Assembly (NCBI GenBank): GCA_017852795.1
Contig: JAFMKU010000021.1
Location: 1 to 33,145 of the forward strand
Reading direction: 5' to 3'
DNA from: Candidatus Neomicrothrix sp.
GTDB lineage: Bacteria; Actinomycetota; Acidimicrobiia; Acidimicrobiales; Aldehydirespiratoraceae
Length of the DNA stretch: 33,145 nucleotides
The translations under genes were made by a program, and so were the position numbers. The notes below the pieces were generated by a model, which worked only from the letters and a program-made list of their open reading frames with translations, ran no database searches and was not told the origin of the DNA. Shown piece after piece: positions 14,957-23,441 of this stretch (the stretch's first letter is position 1; every line of letters begins with the position of its first letter).

Positions 14957-15690
14957 CCGTCGTTGTGCTGCACGGCTTTACCGGCGATGGTTCAACCATG
15001 GCCGACCTCGCCGGGCGGCTCTCGGGGTTTGATGTCGACACCCCCGACCTGACCGGGCACGGCGACGGACCCCATCCCCACGACGGTGAGGCGTACCGGG
15101 TGGAGCAGATGGCCGACGCACTTCTTGCGCGTTACCCCGAACCGTTCGATCTGGTGGGGTATTCGCTCGGTGGGCGAGTGGCGTTGGCCTGCGCCTGTCG
15201 GTCGCCGAAATCGATCCGGTCGTTGTCGTTGATCGGTGCGTCAGCCGGGCTGGCCGAACCAGAACAGCGGCGCAGCCGCATCGAAGCCGATGAAGAACTC
15301 GCCCAACTGATTGAACACGACCTCGCAGCGTTCGTGGACCGTTGGATGGCCAACCCACTGTTCGCCACCCAGCAACGGCTCGGCCCCGACGTACTCGCCG
15401 CCGCTCGACGTCAACGCCTCGGCAACGACCCAGCCGCCCTAGCCCAAAGCCTCCGCGCCGCCGGCACCGGCCAGATGATCCCGCTGCACGACCAACTCGC
15501 CACCGTTGAACTCCCGGTCGGACTGATCGTCGGAGCCGACGACACCAAGTTTGTTTCGATCGCCAATGAACTCGCCCAGCAACTCCCGGACGCGGTCGTG
15601 CATCTGATCCCGGACGCTGGACATGCCGCTCACCTCGAGCAACCCGATGCGGTCGCCGCCGCGATCCTCCACACGTTGGGTCGGTCATGA
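14953..15690 (+). CDS. menH: SHCHC synthase-like alpha/beta hydrolase (MenH)
   Basis: Alpha/beta-hydrolase of 245 aa, predicted to eliminate pyruvate from SEPHCHC to give SHCHC. The N-terminus VVVLHGFTGDGSTMADLA supplies the oxyanion-hole HGF. The nucleophile elbow is GYSLGG (about residues 69-74), followed by the MenH-like RVALACACR. The acid is expected in VGADDTKF and the histidine in AGHAAHLEQP near the C-terminus. The GTG start overlaps the menD stop (GTGA), and the stop overlaps the menC ATG (ATGA). Assignment as MenH rests largely on its position between menD and menC plus these motifs; alpha/beta-hydrolases are otherwise hard to distinguish. Confidence 0.9.
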   Translation: MTVVVLHGFTGDGSTMADLAGRLSGFDVDTPDLTGHGDGPHPHDGEAYRVEQMADALLARYPEPFDLVGYSLGGRVALACACRSPKSIRSLSLIGASAGLAEPEQRRSRIEADEELAQLIEHDLAAFVDRWMANPLFATQQRLGPDVLAAARRQRLGNDPAALAQSLRAAGTGQMIPLHDQLATVELPVGLIVGADDTKFVSIANELAQQLPDAVVHLIPDAGHAAHLEQPDAVAAAILHTLGRS

Positions 15691-16733
15691 GGTTAGAGCT
15701 GGTTCGCTTCGACCTGCCGCTTCGTCGTCCCTTGGTCACCGCGTTCGCAGAGGTCACCCATCGCGAAGGGATTCTGGTGGGTCTGACCGACGGTGTGCAC
15801 GCCGGGTGGGGCGAAGTGTGTCCCATGCCTGATTGGTCACTTCACGAACTCCCGGAGATCGAACGGTTGCTGCGCCATCTGGAGGTGCAGTTAGAAAACG
15901 AACCGGACCTGCCGTTGGCGTCGCTGGTGGAATTGTTGGAAGCGGTGCCGGCGGCGCGGGCCGCGATGGTCGGGGCGATCGCCGATTGGGAAGCAAACGC
16001 GGCGGGCCTTCCGTTAGCCCATCACCTTTCTGCTTCGGCACTGAGCCGGGTGCGGGTCAACGCCACCATCACCGAACGGGACATCACACCGGCGCTTTCG
16101 CAGGCCCGAAAAGCGGTTGAGTCAGGGATCGACACGCTTAAAGTCAAGGTGGCGCACCGGGAGTTGGCCGACGACGTGGAGATCCTGCGTCGGTTGCGAC
16201 GCGAGTTTGGTTCGGAGGTGGCGCTGCGGTTGGATGCCAACGGCGGGTGGAGCGTGGCTGATGCGCTAGTGGCGCTCGAACAATTCGCTCAGTACGAACC
16301 CGTTTACTGTGAGGAACCAACTTCGGGGGTTGCAGGCATCGCCGCGGTGGGTGCTCGGTCGTCGGTACCGGTCGCGATCGACGAGTCGGCTCGCGACCTC
16401 GGCGACATCAACGATGCGCTACGCAGCGGTTCGATTAGCGCGGTGATTGTCAAACCTCAAGCGGTTGGTGGTTGCGACCGTGCCGCGGTGGTGGTGGCCG
16501 CAGCGCTGGCCAGCAACGTCACCCCAGTGATCACCTCCATGATCGACAGCGCCGTCGGGGTTGCTCACGCCGTGCACTTCGCGGCGTCGTCGGGAGTTGA
16601 TGTGGCTCACGGTCTCGCCACCTCAGATCTGCTCGCCGTCGACGTTGCGGAACCACTGATGGTGGAGGCGGGAGAGATCCGGATCCCCGAATCGCCCGGT
16701 CTTGGACTGTTGCCCCGCCGCACCGACGGCTAA
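15687..16733 (+). CDS. menC: o-Succinylbenzoate synthase (MenC)
   Basis: Enolase-superfamily enzyme that dehydrates SHCHC to o-succinylbenzoate, 348 aa. The catalytic set is complete: the KxK pair in TLKVKVAH (Lys152, Lys154), metal ligands RLDANGG (Asp183), CEEP (Glu209) and AIDES (Asp232), and the second catalytic lysine in VIVKPQAVGG (Lys256). Start ATG overlaps menH as ATGA. The operon ends here: menE, menB and menA are not in the window, so the later steps must be encoded elsewhere. Its TAA stop is also the first half of the TAACTT box of the next gene. Confidence 0.96.
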   Translation: MRLELVRFDLPLRRPLVTAFAEVTHREGILVGLTDGVHAGWGEVCPMPDWSLHELPEIERLLRHLEVQLENEPDLPLASLVELLEAVPAARAAMVGAIADWEANAAGLPLAHHLSASALSRVRVNATITERDITPALSQARKAVESGIDTLKVKVAHRELADDVEILRRLRREFGSEVALRLDANGGWSVADALVALEQFAQYEPVYCEEPTSGVAGIAAVGARSSVPVAIDESARDLGDINDALRSGSISAVIVKPQAVGGCDRAAVVVAAALASNVTPVITSMIDSAVGVAHAVHFAASSGVDVAHGLATSDLLAVDVAEPLMVEAGEIRIPESPGLGLLPRRTDG

Positions 16734-16736
16734 CTT
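16731..16736 (+). promoter_or_regulatory. -10 box for a leaderless start of the histidine phosphatase
   Basis: TAACTT, whose TAA is the menC stop codon, is followed by seven bases and then GTG 16744. No ribosome binding site is present. This supports GTG 16744 over the upstream ATG at 16702, which lies inside menC. Confidence 0.45.
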
Positions 16737-16743
16737 CTCAGGC

Positions 16744-17349
16744 GTGGATCTTTACATCGTTAGGCATGCCCGTCCCGAACGTCAGGTCGTTGATCACGGC
16801 GACGGGGCCGATCCGGCGCTGTCCGAACTGGGGTTAGCTCAGGCGGAACGAATCGCCGACTACCTCGAACAGGAACAGATCGATCACGTGGTTTCGTCCA
16901 CCATGTTGCGGGCTTTCCAAACCGCTGAACCTCTGGCCCGACGGCTCGGTAAAGACATCGAGCAGATCGATGATCTGAAGGAAAGTGATCATCGAGCCAG
17001 CGCCTATGTGCCGATGGAGGAACTCTCACCGGACGATCCACATTCGGCCCATTACTTCAGCGGCGACCTGTATGAGACCGTGTTCAGCGACGGGTTCGAA
17101 AACTTCGAGACAAGGGTGGTGGGGGCATTCGAACAGGTCATCGCCGCCAACCGAAGCCGCCGGGTTGCGGTGTTTTGCCACGGCATGGTGACCGCCACGT
17201 TCCTTCGCAGCGTGCTCGGTTTCGATGACGTGTTCGCGGTGACCGTTGACTATTGCGGTTTGAGTCGGGTGCGGGCGAGCAGCAGTGGGGTGCGATCGGT
17301 TCGGTCGGTCAACGAAACCCACCACGTGCGGGATTTGATCGAATGGTGA
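16744..17349 (+). CDS. Histidine phosphatase superfamily protein (paralogue 1)
   Basis: Phosphoglycerate-mutase-like phosphatase, 201 aa from GTG 16744. The phospho-histidine motif is VRHARPERQ near the N-terminus (RHA instead of the usual RHG). STMLRAFQTAEPLARRLG carries the phosphate-binding Arg, and VAVFCHGMVTATFLRSVLG carries the second catalytic His. LKESDHRASAYVPMEEL corresponds to the region with the proton donor acid. The substrate is unknown. A close paralogue lies at 31095-31736 with the same YVP insert and a matching C-terminal NETHH/NETGH block. A longer frame from ATG 16702 overlaps menC and adds non-conserved residues, so I reject it. The next gene overlaps its stop. Confidence 0.88.
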   Translation: MDLYIVRHARPERQVVDHGDGADPALSELGLAQAERIADYLEQEQIDHVVSSTMLRAFQTAEPLARRLGKDIEQIDDLKESDHRASAYVPMEELSPDDPHSAHYFSGDLYETVFSDGFENFETRVVGAFEQVIAANRSRRVAVFCHGMVTATFLRSVLGFDDVFAVTVDYCGLSRVRASSSGVRSVRSVNETHHVRDLIEW

Positions 17350-18209
17350 ACGACACCGGCAGAACGGCCGGCGACGGAGCGTTCACCTTGGTAGTGATGG
17401 CCGCAGGGCTTGGCTCGCGTTTCGGAGGAACCAAACAGTTGGCCCAGATTGGCCCCAACGGCGAGGCGTTCCTTGATTTTGCTATTCACGACGCCCGAGC
17501 CGCGGGCGTGTCGAGCGTGGTACTGATCGTCCGTAGCGACATCGAAGCCGACGTTCGGCGCCACGTCGACGCGCAGCATCCGGGCCTCGACGTTGCCTAC
17601 GTGTTGCAGGACACTCACGGCCCGGTTCGCAGCAAGCCGTGGGGGACCGCCCATGCGGTACTCACCGCAGCTCCGGCGGTTACTGGACCGTTCCTGGTGA
17701 TCAACGCCGACGACTACTACGGCCGTTCGACCTATCAGGTGCTGGTCGACGCCGCCGCGGCGTTGGGTGATGATCGGATACTGCTCGCCGGTTTCGCGCT
17801 TGCTCAAACGTTGCCGAGTCACGGCGAAGTGACCCGAGGGATCTGCACCGTTGCTGACGGTGAGCTGGTGTCGCTGGTGGAAACCAGCGGGATCGGTCGC
17901 CGTTCCGACGGCAGCATCACCTCGACCGAACCGGCCGGTTCGTTAGCCCCCGACACGGTGGCATCAATGAACTGTTGGGCGTTTCCGCATTCGCTGTTTG
18001 GTCTGCTCGAAACCCGATTCGAGACGTTCCTTGCCGAACACGGCGATGAACCAACCACCGAATTTCTGCTCCCCAGCGTGATCAACGAGCTCCGGATCGA
18101 AGGCCGTTACCGGGTCGACGTGGTCTCCACCAGTGAACAGTGGATCGGCGTCACGAACCCGGAGGACTTGGCGATCGCACAGCAGACAATCCGGACCCTG
18201 CGGGCCTGA
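17343..18209 (+). CDS. Nucleotidyltransferase-like protein (sugar-1-phosphate NTP transferase fold)
   Basis: GT-A-fold NTP transferase of about 288 aa. The nucleotide-binding signature LVVMAAGLGSRFGGTKQLAQIGPNGE is at the N-terminus, and the metal-binding acid is in FLVINADDYYGRSTYQ (about residues 118-133). KPWGTAHAVLTA and MNCWAFPHSLFGLLE are also typical of uridylyl/guanylyl transferase-like proteins. It probably couples a phosphosugar to a nucleotide, but donor and sugar are unknown. The start is ATG 17343 (7-bp overlap with the phosphatase) or GTG 17346 (GTGA overlap). The longer frame from 17253 lies inside the phosphatase and is rejected. Coupling to a phosphatase suggests a joint role in sugar-phosphate metabolism; inference only. 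Confidence 0.8.
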   Translation: MVNDTGRTAGDGAFTLVVMAAGLGSRFGGTKQLAQIGPNGEAFLDFAIHDARAAGVSSVVLIVRSDIEADVRRHVDAQHPGLDVAYVLQDTHGPVRSKPWGTAHAVLTAAPAVTGPFLVINADDYYGRSTYQVLVDAAAALGDDRILLAGFALAQTLPSHGEVTRGICTVADGELVSLVETSGIGRRSDGSITSTEPAGSLAPDTVASMNCWAFPHSLFGLLETRFETFLAEHGDEPTTEFLLPSVINELRIEGRYRVDVVSTSEQWIGVTNPEDLAIAQQTIRTLRA

Positions 18210-18225
18210 AAACTTCGGCCAACCC

Positions 18226-18246
18226 GGTCCCCGGAACTTCGGGGCC
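18226..18246 (+). terminator. Possible hairpin terminator after the nucleotidyltransferase gene
   Basis: CCCCG (18229-18233) and CGGGG (18240-18244) form a stem around a six-base loop, extendable by GG/CC with one bulged T. No U-run follows, so termination is uncertain. The remainder of the 120-bp gap to 18330 shows nothing else I can identify. Confidence 0.3.
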
Positions 18247-18329
18247 GCGTCGTTTGCCGGTAACCTTCGCCCGGTAGCCGCCAGCCGACACCGCCGCAGT
18301 CGAGGTGTCCAGTCGACATGAGGAGCGTT

Positions 18330-19766
18330 ATGCGGGGGATCATTGCTGCTGGAGCTCACGTTCCGTACCACCGGCTCGACCGGTCGGAAATCTCAGCCTT
18401 CTTCGGCAAGGGTGGCGGGCGTGGCACCCGGTCGGTGGCGTCCTATGACGAAGACACCACCACGATGGCGGTCGCCGCCTCCCGCCGAGCTCTGGGGGCA
18501 ACCTCGGTGGTTCCCGAAGCGCTCTGGTTCGCAACCGCCAACCCGGCGTATCTTGAAAAAACCAATGCCACCGCAGTGCACGCCGCGCTTCGGTTGGCGC
18601 CCGAGGTGGGGGCGCTTGATTTCGGTGGCGCGCACCGTTCCGGAGCCGGGGCGCTGCGGACTGCGCTGACTTCTGGGGTCACGACGCTGGTGGCGGCAGC
18701 CGACCAACGCGATGGCCTCGCGACTTCAGCCGACGAAGCAGCCAGCGGTGACGGGGCCGCCGCCGTTTTGTGCGGTGACGAATCAGCGGGTCCGGTGATT
18801 GCCGAATACCTCGGGGCGGGCGTCGCCACCGCGGAGATGCTCGAACGCTGGCGCCTGCCGGGCGGAGATCGGTCCCGCGTTTGGGAGGAACGGTTCGGCG
18901 AAGTGACCTACGGACCGCTCATGACCGAAGCCTGGGATCGGGCACTGGCCGCGACCGGTCTCGGCCCAGAGGACATCGATCGACTGGCGGTCACCGGCAC
19001 CCACACCCGGGCCGTCGCCCGCAACCTTAAACGACTCGGCGTTGCCGACCAACGACTGGTCGATGACCTGTCGGGTTCGGTCGGCAACACCGGCACCGCC
19101 CATCCTCTGCTGATGCTCTGCTCGGCATTGGAGACGGCATCCCCGGGCCAGACCATTGCCCTGGTGACCCTGGCCGATGGGGTTGAGGTCGTGATCCTGC
19201 GGGTAACCCCAGCCATCGACGCGTACCGACCGGTGTTCCCGGTAGCTGAACAGGTCGCCGGTGGTGGTTCGGTGGCTTACGCCAAGTTCCTTTCCTGGCG
19301 TTCCATGGTTTCGGTAGAACCCCCCAACCGGCCGCTGCCCAATCGACCGTCGGCGTCGGCGTCGTACCGTCGTGACGACTGGAAGTTCGGGTTCGTCGGA
19401 AGTCGCGACCGAGCGTCCGGAATGATTCACCTCCCACCGGCCCGGATTTCTGAAAAGGGTGGTGCCGTCGACGACATGGAAGCGGTGCCGATGGCTGACG
19501 TGGCGGGAACGGTCGCCAGTTTCACCATCGACCGTCTGGTGTACTCGCCGAGCCCTCCAGTGGTTTTCGCGGTGATCGATTTCGATGGTGGCGGACGGGT
19601 ACCGCTTGAACTCACCGACTGCGACCCGACCGAAGTGTCGATCGGGATGCGGGTCGAACCGACGTTCCGGCGGCTGTTCACCGCCGATGAGATCCACAAC
19701 TATTTCTGGAAAGTTCAGCCGTTGCGTGGTGGCGCTCCGGCTCTGTCGGAAAGCGAGGAGCGCTGA
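18330..19766 (+). CDS. HMG-CoA synthase-like (thiolase-fold) domain fused to a DUF35 OB-fold domain
   Basis: A 478-aa two-domain protein. Residues 1-295 match the HMG-CoA synthase/KAS III-like fold (GIIAAGAHVPYHRLDR start; THTRAV around 224; SVGNTGTAHP around 250). Residues about 345-465 match the DUF35 OB-fold (VAGTVASFTIDRLVYSPSPPVVFAVIDFDGGGR). Where HMG-CoA synthases have the nucleophilic Cys, this reads LDFGGAHRSGAGALR (97-110) with no cysteine. The usual DUF35 zinc-ribbon cysteines are also missing from GFVGSRDRASGMIHLPP. It may therefore be a non-catalytic scaffold for the thiolase encoded one base later. Start ATG 18330 is chosen over ATG 18318 because AGGAG lies at 18321-18325 and conserved sequence begins here. 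GAGGAG before the next gene supports an operon. Confidence 0.85.
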   Translation: MRGIIAAGAHVPYHRLDRSEISAFFGKGGGRGTRSVASYDEDTTTMAVAASRRALGATSVVPEALWFATANPAYLEKTNATAVHAALRLAPEVGALDFGGAHRSGAGALRTALTSGVTTLVAAADQRDGLATSADEAASGDGAAAVLCGDESAGPVIAEYLGAGVATAEMLERWRLPGGDRSRVWEERFGEVTYGPLMTEAWDRALAATGLGPEDIDRLAVTGTHTRAVARNLKRLGVADQRLVDDLSGSVGNTGTAHPLLMLCSALETASPGQTIALVTLADGVEVVILRVTPAIDAYRPVFPVAEQVAGGGSVAYAKFLSWRSMVSVEPPNRPLPNRPSASASYRRDDWKFGFVGSRDRASGMIHLPPARISEKGGAVDDMEAVPMADVAGTVASFTIDRLVYSPSPPVVFAVIDFDGGGRVPLELTDCDPTEVSIGMRVEPTFRRLFTADEIHNYFWKVQPLRGGAPALSESEER

Positions 19767-20959
19767 TGGGCTCGCATGGGATCAAAGATCAGGTCGCGAT
19801 CATCGGGGTGGGCTGCACCCCGTTCGCCGAACATTGGGATCGGTCGCTTGATGACCTGATCATCGACGCCGCCCAGGCCACCTACCAGTCGGCTGGGGTA
19901 GCTCAGGATCAGATCGACGCGTTCTGGTTTGGCACCGCCCAGTCGGCGGCGTCGGGCCTTGCCCTCGGTGGGCCGCTGAAAATCCACGGAAAACCGATCA
20001 GTCGGGTGGAGAACTACTGTGCGACCGGGTCCGAAGCGATGCGCCAAGCCGCCTACGCGGTGGCGTCGGGGGCCTATGACGTGGTGATGGCGCTGGGAGC
20101 GGAAAAAGTCAAAGACGGCGGCTATCAGGGTCTGAACGGTTTCCCGATCCCTACCGACGGCACGCAGCGAACCCTGACCGCCGCCGGAATGTTCAGCCTG
20201 ATCCTGCCGGCTTACGCCGAGAAGTATTCGGTGTCGGTCGATGACCTTCGTTACGCAGTGGCCAAAATCGCGGAGAAAAACCATTTCAACGGTGCTCGAA
20301 ACCCGCTCGCCCAGTTTCGCCGCGAAGTGTCGGCCGAGCAGATCTGCGAGATGGCCGCGGTCGCGGGACGGTTGTCGGTGTTTGACTGTGCCGGGGTCGC
20401 TGATGGTGCCGCCGCGGTCATCATGTGTCGAGTCGAAGATGCCCACCGTTACTGCGACAATCCGCTCTACATCAAGGCGTTGTCGTTCGTGGCGGGTACC
20501 GGTGCTGGCTCGCTCGACCCTGACTACGACTACACGACCTTGACCGAATGCCGCTGGGCCGCCGAAGACGCCTACACCCAGGCCGGGGTGACCGATCCCC
20601 GCAACGAGATTGCGGTGGCCGAGGTGCATGACTGTTTCACCCCGACCGAGATGGTGCTGATGGAGGACCTCGGGTTTTCCGACCCCGGACAGGCCTGGCA
20701 GGACGTGCTCGATGGGGCGTTCGCACTCGACGGCCGACTTCCCGTGAACAGCGATGGCGGCCTCAAATCGTTTGGTCATCCGGTCGGCGCGTCGGGGCTA
20801 CGGATGCTCTACGAAGTCTGGTTGCAGTTGCGGGGTCAGGCTCCCGAGGATCGCCGGATCGCCGATCACGGTCGCACGTTGGGGCTCACCCACAACCTCG
20901 GCGGGTATCCCGGCGAGATGGTGAGTTTCGTCGGCATTTACGGTACCGAGTTGGGCTGA
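19766..20959 (+). CDS. Thiolase (SCP-x/acetyl-CoA acetyltransferase type)
   Basis: Thiolase-superfamily enzyme of 397 aa, predicted to cleave or form a beta-ketoacyl-CoA. The nucleophile is Cys85 in ENYCATGSEAMRQAA. EVHDCFTPTEM (His288) and GHPVGASGLRMLYE (about 337-350) are also present. The C-terminal region where classical thiolases carry a second cysteine reads LTHNLGGYPGEMVSF, as in SCP-x-type and archaeal-type thiolases. The start codon overlaps the stop of the upstream HMGCS-like/DUF35 gene (TGATG) with GAGGAG at 19755-19760. The two proteins very likely form a complex like known thiolase-DUF35 assemblies. Substrate not deducible; steroid or branched fatty-acid side chains are possible. 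Confidence 0.92.
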   Translation: MGSHGIKDQVAIIGVGCTPFAEHWDRSLDDLIIDAAQATYQSAGVAQDQIDAFWFGTAQSAASGLALGGPLKIHGKPISRVENYCATGSEAMRQAAYAVASGAYDVVMALGAEKVKDGGYQGLNGFPIPTDGTQRTLTAAGMFSLILPAYAEKYSVSVDDLRYAVAKIAEKNHFNGARNPLAQFRREVSAEQICEMAAVAGRLSVFDCAGVADGAAAVIMCRVEDAHRYCDNPLYIKALSFVAGTGAGSLDPDYDYTTLTECRWAAEDAYTQAGVTDPRNEIAVAEVHDCFTPTEMVLMEDLGFSDPGQAWQDVLDGAFALDGRLPVNSDGGLKSFGHPVGASGLRMLYEVWLQLRGQAPEDRRIADHGRTLGLTHNLGGYPGEMVSFVGIYGTELG

Positions 20960-21003
20960 ACCGGCGCCTCGGGTCCGAACCGAGCCAGCCCATCTACCCG
21001 ACT

Positions 21004-21025
21004 TCGCCGTTCAGCCTGACGGCGA
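21004..21025. promoter_or_regulatory. Near-perfect dyad upstream of the CoA-transferase
   Basis: TCGCCG (21004-21009) and CGGCGA (21020-21025) flank an inner TCAG/CTGA pair, giving a 22-bp element of near two-fold symmetry. It covers the expected -35 region of the TACCAT promoter. It may be an operator, or a terminator stem for the thiolase transcript; there is no T-run. A weaker 5-bp stem lies at 20968-20984. Confidence 0.35.
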
Positions 21026-21038
21026 GCGCCCGGCGATC

Positions 21039-21044
21039 TACCAT
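21039..21044 (+). promoter_or_regulatory. -10 box for a leaderless start of the CoA-transferase
   Basis: TACCAT, then six bases, then ATG 21051. No Shine-Dalgarno sequence is present in between. Confidence 0.5.
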
Positions 21045-21050
21045 CCGGGC

Positions 21051-23441
21051 ATGCCTCGCCGTCCCCTTCACGGAATCCGCGTCGTTGACCTCACCATCGA
21101 ACGTGGTGAACTCACCGGCCGTCTGCTCAGCGACCTCGGAGCGGAGGTGTTGCGTATCGAACCTCCGGAAGGTTCGCCGTCGCGAACCATGCCGCCGCTG
21201 GTTGACGACGTTTCGCTGTTTTTCGCGTTTCGAAACGCCGGCAAACGAAGCGTGGCGCTCGACCTGAGCCAAGACGACGACCGGGAACGACTGCACCAGC
21301 TGCTGGCCTGTAGCGATGTGGTGATCGACTCGGCCGAGCCTGGGGCCTGGGCTGATTCGGGTCTCGATGCCGATGACCTCGCAGCTCGCCACCCTCACCT
21401 GATCGTCTGCTCGATCACCTCCTATGGGCGCACCGGTCCCTACGCCGGTCGGGATGTGCCGTGCGCGGTGCTTGACGCCACCGGCGGGATGGCGTTCAAA
21501 GCCGGTGTAGCCAGCCGGGAACCGTTGCTCCCGCCGGGGACGATCGCCGATGACACGGCCGGGATGCACGCCGTCTTCGCGATCGAATGCGCGCTGTTCA
21601 ACCAGATCGCTACTGGGGCTGGTCAAGTCATTGACTTGTCGGTGAACGAAGCCTGCGCCCAGATCGCCGACTGGTCGTTGTCGAACTGGACGAGGTCGCT
21701 TGACGCGGGATCACCGAGCTACGACGGCCGCATGGGCCCCGGCCCGATTTACACCATCCTTCCCTGCAAAGACGGCTACGTCCGCCTCGTCATCATCGCC
21801 CCCCGGCATTGGCGAGCGATGCGAGCCTGGTTGGGTGAACCCGAATACCTCCAAGACCCCGAACTTGAAAACCTGATGGGCCGCTTCGGGATTTCCGAAG
21901 CAGTGCTCAACCCGCTCTACGCCGAACTGTTCGCCCCGATGACCATGTTGGAGGTGGCCGAGGAAGCACAGCGGCGGGGCATCGTCTGCACACCAATCCT
22001 CAAACCCGATGATGTGCTGGTCAACCCACACTTCGCCGACCGGGGCAGCTTCACAACGATCGACGATCCGACGTTGGGCGAGATGAAGTTTGCGTCGGGC
22101 TTTTTTGAGATCGATGGTGAACGGGTTGGGCCAACCGGGCCGATCCCTTCCGAAGTTGGCTCGGACACCGACGCAGTGTTTGCCGAGCTCGGTTCGGCCC
22201 GTCCTGCCCCCCACGCCGCGATCGGTTCCGAACGGCCGCTGGCTGGGCTTCGGGTCATGGACTTCGGACACGGTGGGGTCGGAGTGGAGGCAGGCCGCCT
22301 GCTCGCCGAGTACGGCGCCGATGTGATCAAGATCGAATCCCGGACCTATCCCGACTTCATTCGGGTGGTTCTGGGTGGGGAAATGTCCCCGAGTTTTGCC
22401 ACGTCGAGCCGCTCCAAACGCAGCATCGGTGTGAATGCCAAAAGCCCTGAAGGAGTAGCGCTGCTTCGGCGCCTGGCCGCGGTGAGCGACGTCGTGATCG
22501 AAAACAACTCGACCGGGATCATGGACTCAATGGGGGTCGGCTACGGAGACCTTTCGGCGCACAACCCCAACCTGGTGATGATGTCGAGCCAACTCATGGG
22601 TTCGCGTGGCCCGTGGGCGTCGTGGTCTGGGTACGGTCCAAACACGCAAGTCACCGGTGGGATGACGCACCTGTGGAACTACGAAAACGAGGCGGCACCG
22701 GCCGGGTCGATGTCGATTTTCCCTGATCATTTCGCAGGTCGGACCGGTGCGGTGGTGGCGCTGGCCGGGGTGCTCGGACGACGGCTTCACGATGATGGAG
22801 GGTTCCACGCTGAGGTGTGTCAGGTCGAGCAGGTGGTCAATGTGATGGCCGACCTGATGGCCAAAGAATCGCTTCGTCCGGGATCGGTTCAACCCCGCGG
22901 CAACCACAACGACCGGGGTACGCCCTGGGGGTTGTTCCCGTGTTCGGAACCTGACTCGTGGGTGGCGATCTGCACCCGAAGCGACCTCGAGTGGCAGGCG
23001 CTGGTCGAGATGCTGGGGGCGCCGGAATGGGCCACTACCGGAGACCTGTCGACGTTGGCTCACCGCCAGGCCCGCGAGGCCGAAATTGATGAGCATCTCG
23101 CGGCGTGGACTCGTGAACGCACGGTCGGTGACGTCGTCGAGGCCTGCCTAACCCATCGGGTGCCCGCCGGGCCGATGCTCAACAGCCAAGGCCAGTACAA
23201 CGACCCTCACCTGCGGGCCCGAGGGTTCATTGTCGAACTCCAACAACCACCGATCGGAAACATGACCTTCGAAGGTCCGGCGTTCCACGCCACGGCGATG
23301 CCCGGTCCCGATATTCGACCGGCGCCGGGGTTGGGTGCCGACACGCTCGCGGTCTGCGCCGAGTTGGGGTATTCCGATGCCGAAGTGGAAGCGTTGCTGG
23401 CGGCTGGCGTCATCGAGGTCGATACCGCCAGTGGTTCATGA
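21051..23441 (+). CDS. Double-domain CaiB/BaiF (family III) CoA-transferase
   Basis: A 796-aa protein made of two tandem family III CoA-transferase domains, about residues 1-380 and 395-790. Each begins with the family's N-terminal pattern: GIRVVDLTIERGELTGRLLSDLGAEVLRIEPP and GLRVMDFGHGGVGVEAGRLLAEYGADVIKIE. Such enzymes move CoA between carboxylic acids through a catalytic Asp. At the corresponding place I see glutamate in both halves (IDLSVNEACAQ and AEVCQVEQVVN). This needs alignment to confirm, and may mean racemase-like or altered chemistry. The gene has its own leaderless promoter downstream of the thiolase and overlaps the next gene by 11 bp. Likely part of CoA-thioester catabolism; substrates unknown. 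Confidence 0.9.
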   Translation: MPRRPLHGIRVVDLTIERGELTGRLLSDLGAEVLRIEPPEGSPSRTMPPLVDDVSLFFAFRNAGKRSVALDLSQDDDRERLHQLLACSDVVIDSAEPGAWADSGLDADDLAARHPHLIVCSITSYGRTGPYAGRDVPCAVLDATGGMAFKAGVASREPLLPPGTIADDTAGMHAVFAIECALFNQIATGAGQVIDLSVNEACAQIADWSLSNWTRSLDAGSPSYDGRMGPGPIYTILPCKDGYVRLVIIAPRHWRAMRAWLGEPEYLQDPELENLMGRFGISEAVLNPLYAELFAPMTMLEVAEEAQRRGIVCTPILKPDDVLVNPHFADRGSFTTIDDPTLGEMKFASGFFEIDGERVGPTGPIPSEVGSDTDAVFAELGSARPAPHAAIGSERPLAGLRVMDFGHGGVGVEAGRLLAEYGADVIKIESRTYPDFIRVVLGGEMSPSFATSSRSKRSIGVNAKSPEGVALLRRLAAVSDVVIENNSTGIMDSMGVGYGDLSAHNPNLVMMSSQLMGSRGPWASWSGYGPNTQVTGGMTHLWNYENEAAPAGSMSIFPDHFAGRTGAVVALAGVLGRRLHDDGGFHAEVCQVEQVVNVMADLMAKESLRPGSVQPRGNHNDRGTPWGLFPCSEPDSWVAICTRSDLEWQALVEMLGAPEWATTGDLSTLAHRQAREAEIDEHLAAWTRERTVGDVVEACLTHRVPAGPMLNSQGQYNDPHLRARGFIVELQQPPIGNMTFEGPAFHATAMPGPDIRPAPGLGADTLAVCAELGYSDAEVEALLAAGVIEVDTASGS

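Noticed and set aside
14978-15826. Antisense open frame (282 codons) opposite menH/menC
   Set aside because: It spans two coupled men genes with intact catalytic residues and its own product is Arg-rich nonsense.
18783-19697. Antisense open frame (304 codons) opposite the HMGCS-like/DUF35 gene
   Set aside because: Low-complexity Arg/His/Gly-rich translation with no motifs; the opposite strand is clearly coding.
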